Below, piece after piece: positions 8,994 through 20,929 of a stretch of 64,000 bases of DNA. The notes beneath the pieces are model-generated. The model saw only the letters and a program-made list of their open reading frames with translations. It ran no database searches and was not told the origin of the DNA. The DNA is taken from the NCBI GenBank assembly GCA_008933825.1, contig WBUF01000009.1, forward strand, positions 1 through 64,000, written 5' to 3'. This stretch comes from Rhodocyclaceae bacterium. Its GTDB lineage: Bacteria; Pseudomonadota; Gammaproteobacteria; Burkholderiales; Rhodocyclaceae. The first letter of the stretch is position 1. Each line of letters opens with the position of its first letter. The position numbers and the translations under genes were made by a program.

Positions 8994-9796
8994 GTTCAAC
9001 CTACTACGAGCTGTGCGCGGCGGTCACCCAGGTGGTGCGCGAAGTGGCCGCCCAGGTGGTGATGCCGCGCTACCTGCGCGTGGTCCGCGAGCACAAGTCC
9101 GACGGCACCATCTTCACCGAAGTCGACATCGCTGCCCAGCAGGCGCTGGTCGAGCGCCTGCGCCGCCTGCGGCCGCGCCCGGTGATCGGCGAGGAGGAGA
9201 TGGGCGAGGCCGAGCAGCGCCGGCTGTGGGACGAAGGCGGCGATGGGCTGTGGGTGGTCGACCCCATCGACGGCACCACCAACTACGTCGCGGGACTCCC
9301 CTTCTTCGCCATTTCGGTCGCCTACTACATCGAAGGCCGCGCCGTGATCGGCGTGGTGTACGATCCTGCGACACGCGAGATGTTCGCCGCCTCGCGCGGC
9401 GGCGGCGTCACGATGAACGGGCTGAAGCTGCCGTTGCGCCCGCCGGCAAACGGCCTGAAGGAGTGCGTCGCCGGCGTCGACTTCAAGCGCATCCCGAAGA
9501 AGCTCGGCGACGACCTCGCCACGCGGCCGCCCTACTACTCGCAGCGCAACTTCGGCTGCAGCACCCTGGAATGGGCCTACGTCGCCGCCGGCCGCCTCGA
9601 CCTGCTGTTGCACGGCGGCCAGAAACTGTGGGACTACGCTGCGGGACGCCTCATCCTCGAGGAAGCCGGCGGGCGCATGTGTACTCTCAAGCACGACGAC
9701 TTCGACGCTGACGACCTGTGGAAGCGTTCGGTCATCGCCGCAGTGGACCCGCGCCTCTTCGAAGCCTGGCGCGACTGGATCCGCTCGCGGCGCTAG
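8975..9796 (+). CDS. Inositol-phosphate phosphatase family protein (IMPase/FBPase superfamily)
   Basis: Mg2+-dependent sugar or inositol phosphatase. Of 273 residues, the key motifs are EEEMGEAE (metal-binding Glu), DPIDGTTNYV (metal ligands) near residue 92 and WDYAAGRLILEEAGG near 221. The substrate is not evident; inositol phosphate, histidinol phosphate or a sugar bisphosphate are all possible in this family. The ATG at 8975 gives a 19-base overlap with the upstream gene. A TTG at 8990 forming TTGA with that gene's stop is an alternative. Its 3' end overlaps the convergent cbbR gene by 65 bases. Confidence 0.88.
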   Translation: MEEPVLSSTYYELCAAVTQVVREVAAQVVMPRYLRVVREHKSDGTIFTEVDIAAQQALVERLRRLRPRPVIGEEEMGEAEQRRLWDEGGDGLWVVDPIDGTTNYVAGLPFFAISVAYYIEGRAVIGVVYDPATREMFAASRGGGVTMNGLKLPLRPPANGLKECVAGVDFKRIPKKLGDDLATRPPYYSQRNFGCSTLEWAYVAAGRLDLLLHGGQKLWDYAAGRLILEEAGGRMCTLKHDDFDADDLWKRSVIAAVDPRLFEAWRDWIRSRR

Positions 9797-10727
9797 GCGG
9801 TTTCTTCGCGGCTTCCTTCTCCTGCGGCGGCTGGTCCAGTCCGCCGCTTTCCTGCAGCAGGAACCGGCGGAAGGCTTCGGCCACCGGCAGCAGGCGCTTC
9901 TCGGCGCGATGCACCACGAACCAGTGGCGCTTGAGCGGCGTGCCCGCCACATTGAGGCGGGCGATGTGGCCGGTGGCCAGCTCGAGCACGATGGTGCGCT
10001 CGGAGATGAAGGAGATGCCCATGCCGGCCATCACCGCCTGCTTGATGGTTTCGTTGCTGGTCATCTCGACGGTGCGCTGCGGCACCACCCCGTTCTCCGC
10101 CAGGAAGCGCTCCATCGCCGCCCGCGTGCCCGAGCCGGGCTCGCGCAGCAGGAAGCTCTCCTGCGCCAGCTGCTTTGGTGCGATGCGCCGCGCCCCCGCC
10201 AGCGGATGATCCGGCGCGGCGACGAAAACCAGCGGGTTTTCGGCGAAGGGCTCGGAGACCGTTTCCAGTTCCTGCGGCGGCCGCCCCATGATGGCGAGGT
10301 CGACGTCGTTGTCGGCCAGCTGCTGGACGATCTCGCCACGGTTGTGCACGCCGAGGCGCAGTTCGACTTCCGGGTAATGCCGGCGGAAGGCCGTGAGCAG
10401 GCGCGGCGCGAAATACTTCGCGGTGGACACCACGCCGATGTTCAGCCGCCCGCCGCGCAAGCCCTTCATGGCGGCGAGCGCTTCCTCGGCCTCGCGCAGC
10501 TGCTGGGCGACGACGCGGGCGTGGCGCGCCAGTTCCTCGCCGGCCTCGGTGAGGAAGACGCGCTTGCCGACCTGCTCGGTGAGCGGCAGCCCGGCCGCTT
10601 CTTCCAGGCTGCGCACCTGCATGGAGACGGCGGGCTGGGTCAGGTGCAGTTCGTCGGCGGCGCGCGAGAACGACAGGTGGCGCGCCACCGCCTCGAAAAT
10701 CTTCAGCTGGCGCAGGGTCAGGTGCAT
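9732..10727 (-). CDS. cbbR: LysR-type regulator of the Calvin cycle genes
   Basis: Transcription factor expected to activate the divergent cbb operon in response to metabolites. The 331 residues begin MHLTLRQLKIFEAVARHLSF, with the LysR winged helix (about 1-60, AADELHLTQPAVSMQVRSLE), followed by a periplasmic-binding-type effector domain. The position directly divergent to cbbM is the classical arrangement for CbbR. The C-terminal tail is Arg/Pro-rich and overlaps the neighbouring convergent gene. The 121-base region between cbbR and cbbM holds a clear inverted repeat, see 10738-10791. Confidence 0.94.
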   Translation of the reverse strand: MHLTLRQLKIFEAVARHLSFSRAADELHLTQPAVSMQVRSLEEAAGLPLTEQVGKRVFLTEAGEELARHARVVAQQLREAEEALAAMKGLRGGRLNIGVVSTAKYFAPRLLTAFRRHYPEVELRLGVHNRGEIVQQLADNDVDLAIMGRPPQELETVSEPFAENPLVFVAAPDHPLAGARRIAPKQLAQESFLLREPGSGTRAAMERFLAENGVVPQRTVEMTSNETIKQAVMAGMGISFISERTIVLELATGHIARLNVAGTPLKRHWFVVHRAEKRLLPVAEAFRRFLLQESGGLDQPPQEKEAAKKPPSAASGSSRARLRRGAGPLRR

Positions 10728-10737
10728 GATTGGTCAG

Positions 10738-10791
10738 TCCATAAGGAACAATACAAGAATACCATAACAAACATTTAGTTCACCTTATGGA
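10738..10791. promoter_or_regulatory. Candidate CbbR operator between cbbR and cbbM
   Basis: Perfect 9-bp arms TCCATAAGG (10738-10746) and CCTTATGGA (10783-10791), with outward AAC and GTT partly extending the symmetry, in an unusually AT-rich stretch of this GC-rich genome. Placement and symmetry fit a LysR-type site controlling both divergent genes. Binding is inferred. Confidence 0.65.
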
Positions 10792-10848
10792 TTTTCGGGA
10801 ATAGAGTGCGTCCCGTATCCAACGTGAACGCAATCAACGGGAGAACCC

Positions 10849-12228
10849 ATGGACCAGTCGAACCGCTACGCCGACCTGACCCTGAAGGAAGAGGAGCTCA
10901 TCGCCGGCGGCCGGCACATTCTCTGTGCCTACAAGATGAAGCCGAAGGCCGGCACCGGCTACCTCGAGGGCGCTGCCCACTTCGCCGCCGAGTCGTCCAC
11001 CGGCACCAACGTCGAGGTCAGCACCACCGACGAATTCACCAAGGGTGTCGACGCCCTGGTGTATTACATCGACGAAGCCGCCGAGGACATGCGCATCGCC
11101 TACCCGCTGGAGCTGTTCGACCGCAACATCACCGACGGCCGCATGATGCTGGTCTCCTTTCTGACGCTGACCATCGGCAACAACCAGGGCATGGGCGACA
11201 TCGAGTACGCCAAGATGGTCGACTTCTACGTCCCGCCGGAAGTGATCCGCCAGTTCGACTGCCCGGCCTATAACATCGAAGACCTCTGGCGCATCCTCGG
11301 CCGCCCGGTCAAGGACGGCGGCTACATCGCCGGCACCATCATCAAGCCCAAGCTCGGCCTGCGCCCGGAGCCCTTCGCCAAGGCGGCCTACCAGTTCTGG
11401 CTCGGCGGCGACTTCATCAAGAACGACGAGCCGCAGGGCAACCAGGTCTTCGCGCCGCTGAAGAAGACCATTCCTTTGGTCTACGACGCCATGAAGCGCG
11501 CCATGGACGAGACCGGCCAGGCCAAGCTGTTCTCCATGAACATCACCGCCGACGACCATTATGAAATGTGCGCCCGCGCCGATTTCGCGCTGGAGACCTT
11601 CGGCCCCGACGCCAACAAGCTGGCCTTCCTGGTCGACGGCTACGTCGGCGGCCCCGGCATGGTCACCACCGCGCGCCGCCAGTATGCGAACCAGTTCCTG
11701 CACTACCACCGCGCCGGCCACGGCGCCGTCACCTCGCCGCAGTCGAAGCGCGGCTACAGCGCCTTCGTGCTGGCCAAGATGAGCCGCCTGCAGGGCGCCT
11801 CCGGCATCCATGTCGGCACCATGGGCTACGGCAAGATGGAAGGCGAAGGCGACGACAAGATCATCGCCTACATGATCGAGCGCGACGAGTGCCAGGGCCC
11901 GGTCTACTTCCAGAAGTGGGACGGCGTGAAGGCCACCACGCCGATCATCTCCGGCGGCATGAACGCCCTGCGCCTGCCCGGCTTCTTCGAGAACCTCGGC
12001 CACGGCAATGTCATCAACACTGCCGGCGGCGGGGCCTACGGCCACATCGATTCCCCGGCCGCCGGCGCCATCTCGCTGCGCCAGGCCTACGACTGCTGGA
12101 AGGCCAAGGCCGATCCGATCGAGTGGGCGAAGAGCCACAAGGAATTCGCCCGCGCCTTCGAATCGTTCCCGCAGGACGCCGACAAGCTCTACCCGGGATG
12201 GCGCGACAAGCTCAAAGCTCACAAGTAA
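10849..12228 (+). CDS. cbbM: Ribulose-1,5-bisphosphate carboxylase, form II
   Basis: Fixes CO2 onto ribulose 1,5-bisphosphate. The 459-residue protein is full length for the form II enzyme, which works without small subunits, and no cbbS is present. The activation site reads [14 protein letters not shown] with the carbamylated Lys at residue 191, the position known in Rhodospirillum rubrum. Other visible active-site stretches are [12 protein letters not shown] and the HRAGHGAV and [13 protein letters not shown] regions. A GGGAG ribosome site precedes the ATG. A terminator follows, so readthrough into cbbQO may be partial. Form II enzymes have poor CO2 specificity, suggesting use under high CO2 or low O2. 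Confidence 0.98.
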   Translation: MDQSNRYADLTLKEEELIAGGRHILCAYKMKPKAGTGYLEGAAHFAAESSTGTNVEVSTTDEFTKGVDALVYYIDEAAEDMRIAYPLELFDRNITDGRMMLVSFLTLTIGNNQGMGDIEYAKMVDFYVPPEVIRQFDCPAYNIEDLWRILGRPVKDGGYIAGTIIKPKLGLRPEPFAKAAYQFWLGGDFIKNDEPQGNQVFAPLKKTIPLVYDAMKRAMDETGQAKLFSMNITADDHYEMCARADFALETFGPDANKLAFLVDGYVGGPGMVTTARRQYANQFLHYHRAGHGAVTSPQSKRGYSAFVLAKMSRLQGASGIHVGTMGYGKMEGEGDDKIIAYMIERDECQGPVYFQKWDGVKATTPIISGGMNALRLPGFFENLGHGNVINTAGGGAYGHIDSPAAGAISLRQAYDCWKAKADPIEWAKSHKEFARAFESFPQDADKLYPGWRDKLKAHK

Positions 12229-12255
12229 TCCGTTTACCAGTCGGATTACCGGTTA

Positions 12256-12286
12256 GCCCCTGACCCGCAAGGGCAGGGGCTTTTTT
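12256..12286 (+). terminator. Hairpin terminator after cbbM
   Basis: Stem GCCCCTG/CAGGGGC with an 11-base loop and six T, 28 bases after the cbbM stop and 16 bases before cbbQ. It likely lowers expression of cbbQO relative to cbbM. Confidence 0.85.
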
Positions 12287-12302
12287 ACTTTCGGAGAACG
12301 CC

Positions 12303-13109
12303 ATGAATCAGGACGTCGGTCAGTACCGCATCGGCAGGGAGCCCTTCTACCAGCCGCAGGGCGACGAGGTGGCGCTGTACGAGGCCGCCTACGCCGCGCG
12401 CCTGCCGGTGATGCTGAAGGGCCCCACCGGCTGCGGCAAGAGCCGTTTCGTCGAGCACATGGCGTGGAAGCTCGACCGGCCCCTCGTCACCGTCGCCTGC
12501 AACGAGGACATGACGGCCTCGGATCTCGTCGGCCGCTACCTGCTCGACCGCGAGGGCACGCGCTGGCTCGACGGGCCGCTCACCACCGCCGCCCGCATCG
12601 GCGCCATCTGCTATCTCGACGAGATCGTCGAGGCGCGCCAGGACACCACCGTGGTGATCCATCCGCTCACCGACCACCGCCGCACGCTGCCGCTCGACAA
12701 GAAGGGCGAGGTGGTCGCCGCCCACCCCGACTTCCAGCTGGTGATCTCCTACAACCCCGGCTACCAGTCGCTCATGAAGGACCTCAAGCAGTCGACCAGG
12801 CAGCGCTTCGCCGCCTTCGATTTCGACTATCCCGAGCCGGGACTGGAAGCGCAGATCGTCGCGCGCGAGACAGGCATCGACCCTGAGACCGCCGGCCGCC
12901 TGGTGAAGCTCGCCCAGGCGGCGCGCAACCTGAAGGGCCACGGCCTCGCCGAGGGCGTGTCGACGCGCCTCGTTGTCTACGCCGCCCAACTCATCCGCCG
13001 CGGCGTCGCCCCGCGCGCCGCCTGCCGCACGGCGATGGCGCGGCCGATCACCGACGACGCCGACATCCGCGCCACGCTCGACCACGCCGTCGATGCGATC
13101 TTCGCGTAA
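12303..13109 (+). CDS. cbbQ: RuBisCO activase AAA+ subunit CbbQ
   Basis: MoxR-type AAA+ ATPase that works with CbbO to remove inhibitory sugar phosphates from RuBisCO. The 268 residues contain Walker A GPTGCGKS at 40-47, Walker B ICYLDEI near 102, and an arginine-finger region STRQRF near 163. A GGAGA ribosome site lies upstream. It follows the cbbM terminator and precedes cbbO. Its stop codon falls within a copy of the dispersed element at 13104-13122. NorQ and GvpN are related, but the cbbM and cbbO context settles the name. Confidence 0.95.
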   Translation: MNQDVGQYRIGREPFYQPQGDEVALYEAAYAARLPVMLKGPTGCGKSRFVEHMAWKLDRPLVTVACNEDMTASDLVGRYLLDREGTRWLDGPLTTAARIGAICYLDEIVEARQDTTVVIHPLTDHRRTLPLDKKGEVVAAHPDFQLVISYNPGYQSLMKDLKQSTRQRFAAFDFDYPEPGLEAQIVARETGIDPETAGRLVKLAQAARNLKGHGLAEGVSTRLVVYAAQLIRRGVAPRAACRTAMARPITDDADIRATLDHAVDAIFA

Positions 13110-13122
13110 AAGTCAGTCTCTG
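13104..13122 (-). repeat. Dispersed GACTGACTTTT element, copy 3
   Basis: On the minus strand it reads GCAGAGACTGACTTTTACG. The plus strand TAA inside it is the cbbQ stop codon. Confidence 0.65.
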
Positions 13123-13194
13123 CAACACGGCGTGAATTGGGCGATGCGCGCTGTCCGCCGGGCCGCCCCAAGGACAGCGCAGTCAACAACATGG

Positions 13195-13250
13195 AGCCGC
13201 GCAGCGGCGAACAACCGTCACCCCCTTCCTCGGGAAGGGGGATGGGGGGA
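13195..13250 (+). repeat. Intergenic C/G-run hairpin repeat, copy 1
   Basis: Contains GCGCAGCGGCGAAC, then CGTCACCCCCTTCC, TC and GGGAAGGGGG, folding as a C-rich/G-rich hairpin. Related copies lie at 47485-47536 and, inverted, 50585-50648. It occupies most of the 147-base gap between cbbQ and cbbO. Confidence 0.65.
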
Positions 13251-13256
13251 AGGCCG

Positions 13257-15539
13257 ATGAAATTGGACGCCCGCCAGCGCATCATGCACCACCCCCAGGT
13301 GCAGGCCTGGTGGCGCGAGATGGACTGCGGCTTCACGCAGGTGGCCGACGTCTTCGAGGAATGCCTCTACGAGGCGCTGGCGTCCTTCTCGAAACCGGAG
13401 ATGGACGGCTACGTGACGGCGGCGAAATATCTCAGCCGCCTCGGCCGCGGGCCGGAGCCGGTGCTGGCCTTCCTCGAGGCCTGGCCCTCGGTCGCCGCCG
13501 CCGTCGGCACCGCGGCGCTGGACGACGTCATGGCCACGGCGCGCACCCTGCAGGCCTCGCCCAACGGCCATGCCATCGCGCCCTTCCTGCAGACCCTCGC
13601 CCCCGTGGCGCGCCGCCTCGCCTCGCGCGAGCAGCTCGCCTTCTACCTCGACCTCGCGCAGGATCTGATGGCGCGCACCACCGGCTCCATCCACGGCGGC
13701 CACGCCACCCATCCAACCATTCCCAGTCCCGGCCTGCCGGCCTTCTTCCGCCAGGCGCCGCAGCTGGTCGAGCAGCTGCCGATGGCGGGGCTGCAGAACT
13801 GGGTCGACTACGGCATCCGCCACTACGGCGACCATCCGCAGCAGCAGGAGGACTATTTCAAGCTGGCGCTCGCCGACAGCCGCGCCGTGCTCGCGCGCGA
13901 ACGCCACGGCACCCTGTTCGCCGACGCCGAGCGCCGCCTCGACCTCACCCTGCGCGCGTTGTGGCGCGACCCGCAGCCGCTGATCCCCTATTCCAACGCC
14001 TGGCACGCGCTGCGCCGGATCGTGCCCTACTACGACGGGCTCGGCATGCGCCTGCCCGACGTCTACGACGCGCGCAACGGGGTTTCCGGGCTGGACCGCT
14101 ACCGCGCCACGCTGGCGCACATGGCCGGCCACCGGCGCTGGTCGTCGCCGCAGATCGCCGACAACTGGAGCCCCTTCCAGCGCCTGGCCGTGGAGTTCCT
14201 CGAGGACGCACGCATCGACCGCCTGCTGATGCGCGAGTATCCCGGCCTCGCCCCCGTCCTGCTCGCCCTGCATCCGCAGCCGGTCGAGGGCGCCTGCGAT
14301 CCGGAAACCGTGTCCTGCCTGCGCCACCGTCTCGCCGTGCTCTCGCGCGCCTGCCTCGACGCGGCGCACGGCTATGCGGATCCGGTCCTCAACGATACCG
14401 TCGCCGCCTTCCATGCCGCGCTCGCCGACGGCCCTTCGAGCACGGCCGAGATGGCGCAACTTGCGCTCGCCTACGTGGCGCGCACGCGGCGCCCGAGCGA
14501 CCAGCTGCCGCGCATCCATTTCGACGACACGGTGGTCGACTACCGCGACGACAACCGCCAGCTGTGGGCCTTCATCGAGGAGGGCGACGAGGAGGAGGCC
14601 TTCGACACGCGGAAGGAGACGCGCGAGACGGAGGCGCCGCAGGGGCTGCCGCCGCGCCATTACCCCGAATGGGACCAGGCCAGCGAGTCCTACCGGCCGG
14701 ACTGGGTCAGCCTCTACGAAGCGCTGCACCCGGCCGGCGAGGCGGCGAAGATCGACCGCCTGCTGGACAAGCACGCCGCGCTGGCCCGCCGCCTGATGCG
14801 CCTGCTCGACCTCATCAAGCCGCAGAACAAGCAGCGCATCCGCTACCGGGAGGACGGCTCCGAGCTCGACCTCGACACGGCGATCCGCTCGCTGATCGAC
14901 TTCAAGTGCGGCATCACGCCCGATCCTCGCATCAACCTGAGCCACCGCAGCAGCGGCCGCAGCATCGCCGTGCTGCTGCTGCTCGACCTGTCGGAGTCGC
15001 TCAACCAGAAGGTCGCCGGCGGCGAGCAGACGGTGCTGGAACTGTCGCAGGAGGCCGTCTCCCTGCTCGGCATGGCCATCGAGCGCCTGAACGATCCCTT
15101 CGCCATCGCCGGCTTCCATTCCAACACCCGGCACGAGGTGCGCTACCTGCACATCAAGGGCTTCTCCGAGCGCTGGGACGACGCGGTGAAGGGGCGGCTC
15201 GCCGCCGCCGGCGCCGGCTGGTCGACGCGCATGGGGGCGGCGCTGCGCCACGCGGGGGCGGCCCTCGCGCAGCGCCAGGCCGACAAGCGCCTGCTGCTCC
15301 TGCTCACCGACGGCGAGCCGGCCGACATCGACGTGCGCGACCCCGGCCACCTGCATGCCGATGCGCGCAAGGCGGTCGGCGAGCTGGCGGCGAAGGGCGT
15401 CGACACCTTCTGCCTCAGCCTCGACCCGAAGGCCGACGGCTACGTCCGGGAGATTTTCGGCCGGCGCCACCTGGTGCTGGACCGGGTCGAGCAGCTGCCG
15501 GAAAAGCTGCCGCTGCTGTACATGGCGCTGACGAAATAA
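13257..15539 (+). CDS. cbbO: RuBisCO activase adaptor CbbO (vWA domain)
   Basis: Partner of CbbQ; in studied systems CbbO bridges the AAA+ ring to RuBisCO through a von Willebrand A domain. The ATG at 13257 was chosen because GGGGGAAGG precedes it and the product then starts MKLDARQRIMHHPQ; the frame extends 40 codons upstream through the repeat element. The 760-residue protein ends in a vWA domain (about 565-755) with an intact MIDAS start, LLLLDLSESLNQ, and a later LLLTDGEPADID. The middle region is rich in acidic residues (EEGDEEEAFDTRKE). NorD is the paralogous family. The cbb context favours CbbO. Confidence 0.93.
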   Translation: MKLDARQRIMHHPQVQAWWREMDCGFTQVADVFEECLYEALASFSKPEMDGYVTAAKYLSRLGRGPEPVLAFLEAWPSVAAAVGTAALDDVMATARTLQASPNGHAIAPFLQTLAPVARRLASREQLAFYLDLAQDLMARTTGSIHGGHATHPTIPSPGLPAFFRQAPQLVEQLPMAGLQNWVDYGIRHYGDHPQQQEDYFKLALADSRAVLARERHGTLFADAERRLDLTLRALWRDPQPLIPYSNAWHALRRIVPYYDGLGMRLPDVYDARNGVSGLDRYRATLAHMAGHRRWSSPQIADNWSPFQRLAVEFLEDARIDRLLMREYPGLAPVLLALHPQPVEGACDPETVSCLRHRLAVLSRACLDAAHGYADPVLNDTVAAFHAALADGPSSTAEMAQLALAYVARTRRPSDQLPRIHFDDTVVDYRDDNRQLWAFIEEGDEEEAFDTRKETRETEAPQGLPPRHYPEWDQASESYRPDWVSLYEALHPAGEAAKIDRLLDKHAALARRLMRLLDLIKPQNKQRIRYREDGSELDLDTAIRSLIDFKCGITPDPRINLSHRSSGRSIAVLLLLDLSESLNQKVAGGEQTVLELSQEAVSLLGMAIERLNDPFAIAGFHSNTRHEVRYLHIKGFSERWDDAVKGRLAAAGAGWSTRMGAALRHAGAALAQRQADKRLLLLLTDGEPADIDVRDPGHLHADARKAVGELAAKGVDTFCLSLDPKADGYVREIFGRRHLVLDRVEQLPEKLPLLYMALTK

Positions 15540-15542
15540 ATA

Positions 15543-15592
15543 CATAAGAGTCTTCTTATTCGTTCCATAATAAATTTTGAATGGAACTTATG
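15543..15592. promoter_or_regulatory. Nested inverted repeats upstream of phosphoribulokinase (second candidate CbbR site)
   Basis: Outer arms CATAAG (15543-15548)/CTTATG (15587-15592) and inner arms GTTCCAT (15562-15568)/ATGGAAC (15581-15587) lie in an AT-rich patch within the 130-base gap before prk. The CCATAA and CTTATG words also occur in the cbbM operator, suggesting a second CbbR-controlled promoter here. Confidence 0.6.
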
Positions 15593-15669
15593 CATTGTCC
15601 CGGTTAAATTCACCCAATCGTCGGCCGCCGCGCCGCACCCCGATTCCAACCATTCGCTGAGGTTCGACC

Positions 15670-16545
15670 ATGTCCGCCAAGCATCCCGTCGTCGCCATCA
15701 CCGGCTCCTCCGGCGCCGGCACCTCCACGGTCAAGAAATCCTTCGAGCACATCTTTCGCCGCGAGAAGATCCTCTCGGCGGTGATCGAGGGCGACAGCTT
15801 CCACAAGTACGACCGCGAGGAGATGAAGAAGGCCATCCAGATGTCGGAAAAGGCCGGCGTCTGCGAGCACATCAGCCATTTCGGCCCGGAGGCCAACCTG
15901 TTCGAGGAGCTGGAGGCGCTGTTCAGGGGCTATGGCGAGACCGGCAGCGGCAAGCGCCGCTACTACCTGCACAACGAGCAGGAAGCCGAGCCGTGGCAGC
16001 AGAAGCCCGGCACCTTCACGCCCTGGGAGGACCTGCCCCTCGGCACCGACTGCCTGTTCTACGAGGGCCTGCACGGCGGCGTCAAGACCGACACGGTGGA
16101 CGTCGCCCGCCACACCGACCTGCTGGTCGGCGTGGTGCCGACGGTGAACCTCGAGTGGATCCAGAAGATCCACCGCGACACCAGCACGCGCGGCTACTCG
16201 GTCGAGGCGGTGACGCAGACCATCCTGCGCCGCATGTACGACTACGTGCACTTCATCACGCCGCAGTTCTCGCGCACCCACATCAATTTCCAGCGCGTGC
16301 CGGTGGTGGACACCTCCAACCCCTTCATCGCCCGCGACATCCCGACGCTGGACGAGTCCTTCGTGGTGATCCGCTACCGCGACCCGCACGGCGTGGACTT
16401 CCCTTACCTGCTGACCATGATCCACGACTCCTTCATGTCGCGGCCGAACTGCCTCGTCGTGCCCGGCGGCAAGATGGAGTTGGCCATGCAGCTCGTCCTC
16501 ACGCCGCTCATCCTGCAGCTCATGGAAAGGCGCAAGAAGGCCTGA
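15670..16545 (+). CDS. cbbP: Phosphoribulokinase
   Basis: Phosphorylates ribulose 5-phosphate to the CO2 acceptor ribulose 1,5-bisphosphate. The 291-residue protein is the proteobacterial octameric type, typical length about 290. Walker A GSSGAGTS is at residues 12-19; [15 protein letters not shown] carries the catalytic region near 38-52; FYEGLHGG lies near residue 133. It opens the second transcription block of the cbb cluster, behind the inverted repeats at 15543-15592, and is followed closely by transketolase. Confidence 0.97.
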   Translation: MSAKHPVVAITGSSGAGTSTVKKSFEHIFRREKILSAVIEGDSFHKYDREEMKKAIQMSEKAGVCEHISHFGPEANLFEELEALFRGYGETGSGKRRYYLHNEQEAEPWQQKPGTFTPWEDLPLGTDCLFYEGLHGGVKTDTVDVARHTDLLVGVVPTVNLEWIQKIHRDTSTRGYSVEAVTQTILRRMYDYVHFITPQFSRTHINFQRVPVVDTSNPFIARDIPTLDESFVVIRYRDPHGVDFPYLLTMIHDSFMSRPNCLVVPGGKMELAMQLVLTPLILQLMERRKKA

Positions 16546-16636
16546 CCGCCGCAAACTACCCATCTCGCCCCGTTTGGAAGATAATTTGCAGTTTTCCGGC
16601 GGGCACCACCGAACCAGGAAACAAGGGGAAACGAAG

Positions 16637-19682
<3,046 letters not shown>

Positions 19683-19694
19683 ATCCCCCTTGCC

Positions 19695-19721
19695 GCGGCC
19701 GGCGCGCCCCGCGCCGGCCGC
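19695..19721 (+). promoter_or_regulatory. 12-bp perfect GC hairpin between gap and pgk
   Basis: Arms GCGGCCGGCGCG and CGCGCCGGCCGC with loop CCC, not followed by a T-run. It fits an mRNA-stabilising or partial-termination structure rather than a full terminator. Confidence 0.7.
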
Positions 19722-19735
19722 CTCTCCGGACAGCC

Positions 19736-20917
19736 ATGAAATTCAAGAAACTCACCGATTTCGACCTCAAGGGCAAGCGCGTCTTCATCCGCGCCGACCT
19801 CAACGTGCCGGTCAAGGACGGCAAGGTCACCTCCGACGCCCGCATCACCGCCTCCATGCCGACCCTCTTGCACTGCCTCGAGGCGGGTGCTGCGGTAATG
19901 GTCACCTCCCACCTCGGCCGCCCCGAGGAGGGCGTGTTCACCGAGGAGAACTCGCTCAAGCCCGTCGCCGACGTGATGGCCGCCAAGCTCGGCCGGCCGG
20001 TGCGCCTGGTGCGCGACTGGGTCGACGGCGGTTTCGAGGTGGCGGCGGGCGAAGTGGTGCTGCTGGAGAACTGCCGCTTCAACAAGGGCGAGAAGAAGAA
20101 CGTCGAGGCAACCGCGCGCAAATATGCCGCGCTGTGCGACCTCTTCGTCATGGACGCCTTCGGCACCGCCCATCGCGCCGAAGGCAGCACCTACGGCATC
20201 GCCCAGTTCGCCCCGGCGGCCTGCGCCGGCCTGCTGGTGGCCGAGGAGCTGGGCGCCCTGTCGAAGGCCCTGCTCAACCCGGCCCGCCCGATGGTCGCCA
20301 TCGTCGGCGGCTCGAAGGTGTCGACCAAGCTCACCGTGCTGGAAGCGCTTTCCGAGAAGGTCGACCAGCTGGTGGTCGGCGGCGGCATCGCCAACACCTT
20401 CCTCAAGGCCACCGGCAAGGAAGTCGGCAAGTCGCTGTGCGAGGCCGACCTGGTGCCGACGGCGAAGGCGCTGATGGAGAAGATGGCCAGGCGCGGCGCC
20501 ACCATTCCGGTGGCCGTCGACGTGGTCTGCGGCAAGAAGTTCGACGCCGCGGAAGCCGCCGTGCTGAAGGACGCCGGCAGTGTGGCCGACGACGACATGA
20601 TCTTCGACATCGGCCCGAAGAGCACGCAGGAGCTGGTCGACATCATCATGAAGGCCGGTACCGTGGTGTGGAACGGCCCGGTCGGCGTCTTCGAGTTCGA
20701 CCAGTTCGGCGAGGGCACGAAGAAGATCGCCGCGGCCATCGCCGAAACCCGCGCCTTCACCCTGGCCGGCGGCGGCGACACCATCGCCGCCATCCAGAAG
20801 TACGGCATCTACGACAAGGTGTCCTACATCTCCACGGCCGGCGGCGCCTTCCTCGAGTTCCTCGAGGGCAAGGTCCTGCCCGCGGTGGACATCCTCGAGC
20901 AGCGGGCCAAGGGCTGA
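19736..20917 (+). CDS. pgk: Phosphoglycerate kinase
   Basis: Transfers phosphate between ATP and 3-phosphoglycerate in the Calvin cycle and glycolysis. The ATG at 19736 gives 393 residues starting [25 protein letters not shown]-like, the family's N-terminal signature; the open frame continues much further upstream inside gap but without meaning. [10 protein letters not shown] (substrate site) is near residue 59, and GGDTIAA in the C-terminal nucleotide domain. It overlaps nothing and is followed by pyk after 12 bases. Confidence 0.97.
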   Translation: MKFKKLTDFDLKGKRVFIRADLNVPVKDGKVTSDARITASMPTLLHCLEAGAAVMVTSHLGRPEEGVFTEENSLKPVADVMAAKLGRPVRLVRDWVDGGFEVAAGEVVLLENCRFNKGEKKNVEATARKYAALCDLFVMDAFGTAHRAEGSTYGIAQFAPAACAGLLVAEELGALSKALLNPARPMVAIVGGSKVSTKLTVLEALSEKVDQLVVGGGIANTFLKATGKEVGKSLCEADLVPTAKALMEKMARRGATIPVAVDVVCGKKFDAAEAAVLKDAGSVADDDMIFDIGPKSTQELVDIIMKAGTVVWNGPVGVFEFDQFGEGTKKIAAAIAETRAFTLAGGGDTIAAIQKYGIYDKVSYISTAGGAFLEFLEGKVLPAVDILEQRAKG

Positions 20918-20929
20918 ACACCCCCGGCG

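Noticed and set aside
10731-10742. GGTCAGTCC next to the CbbR operator as an element copy
   Set aside because: Matches only GGACTGAC on the minus strand without the T-run; more likely part of the operator region.
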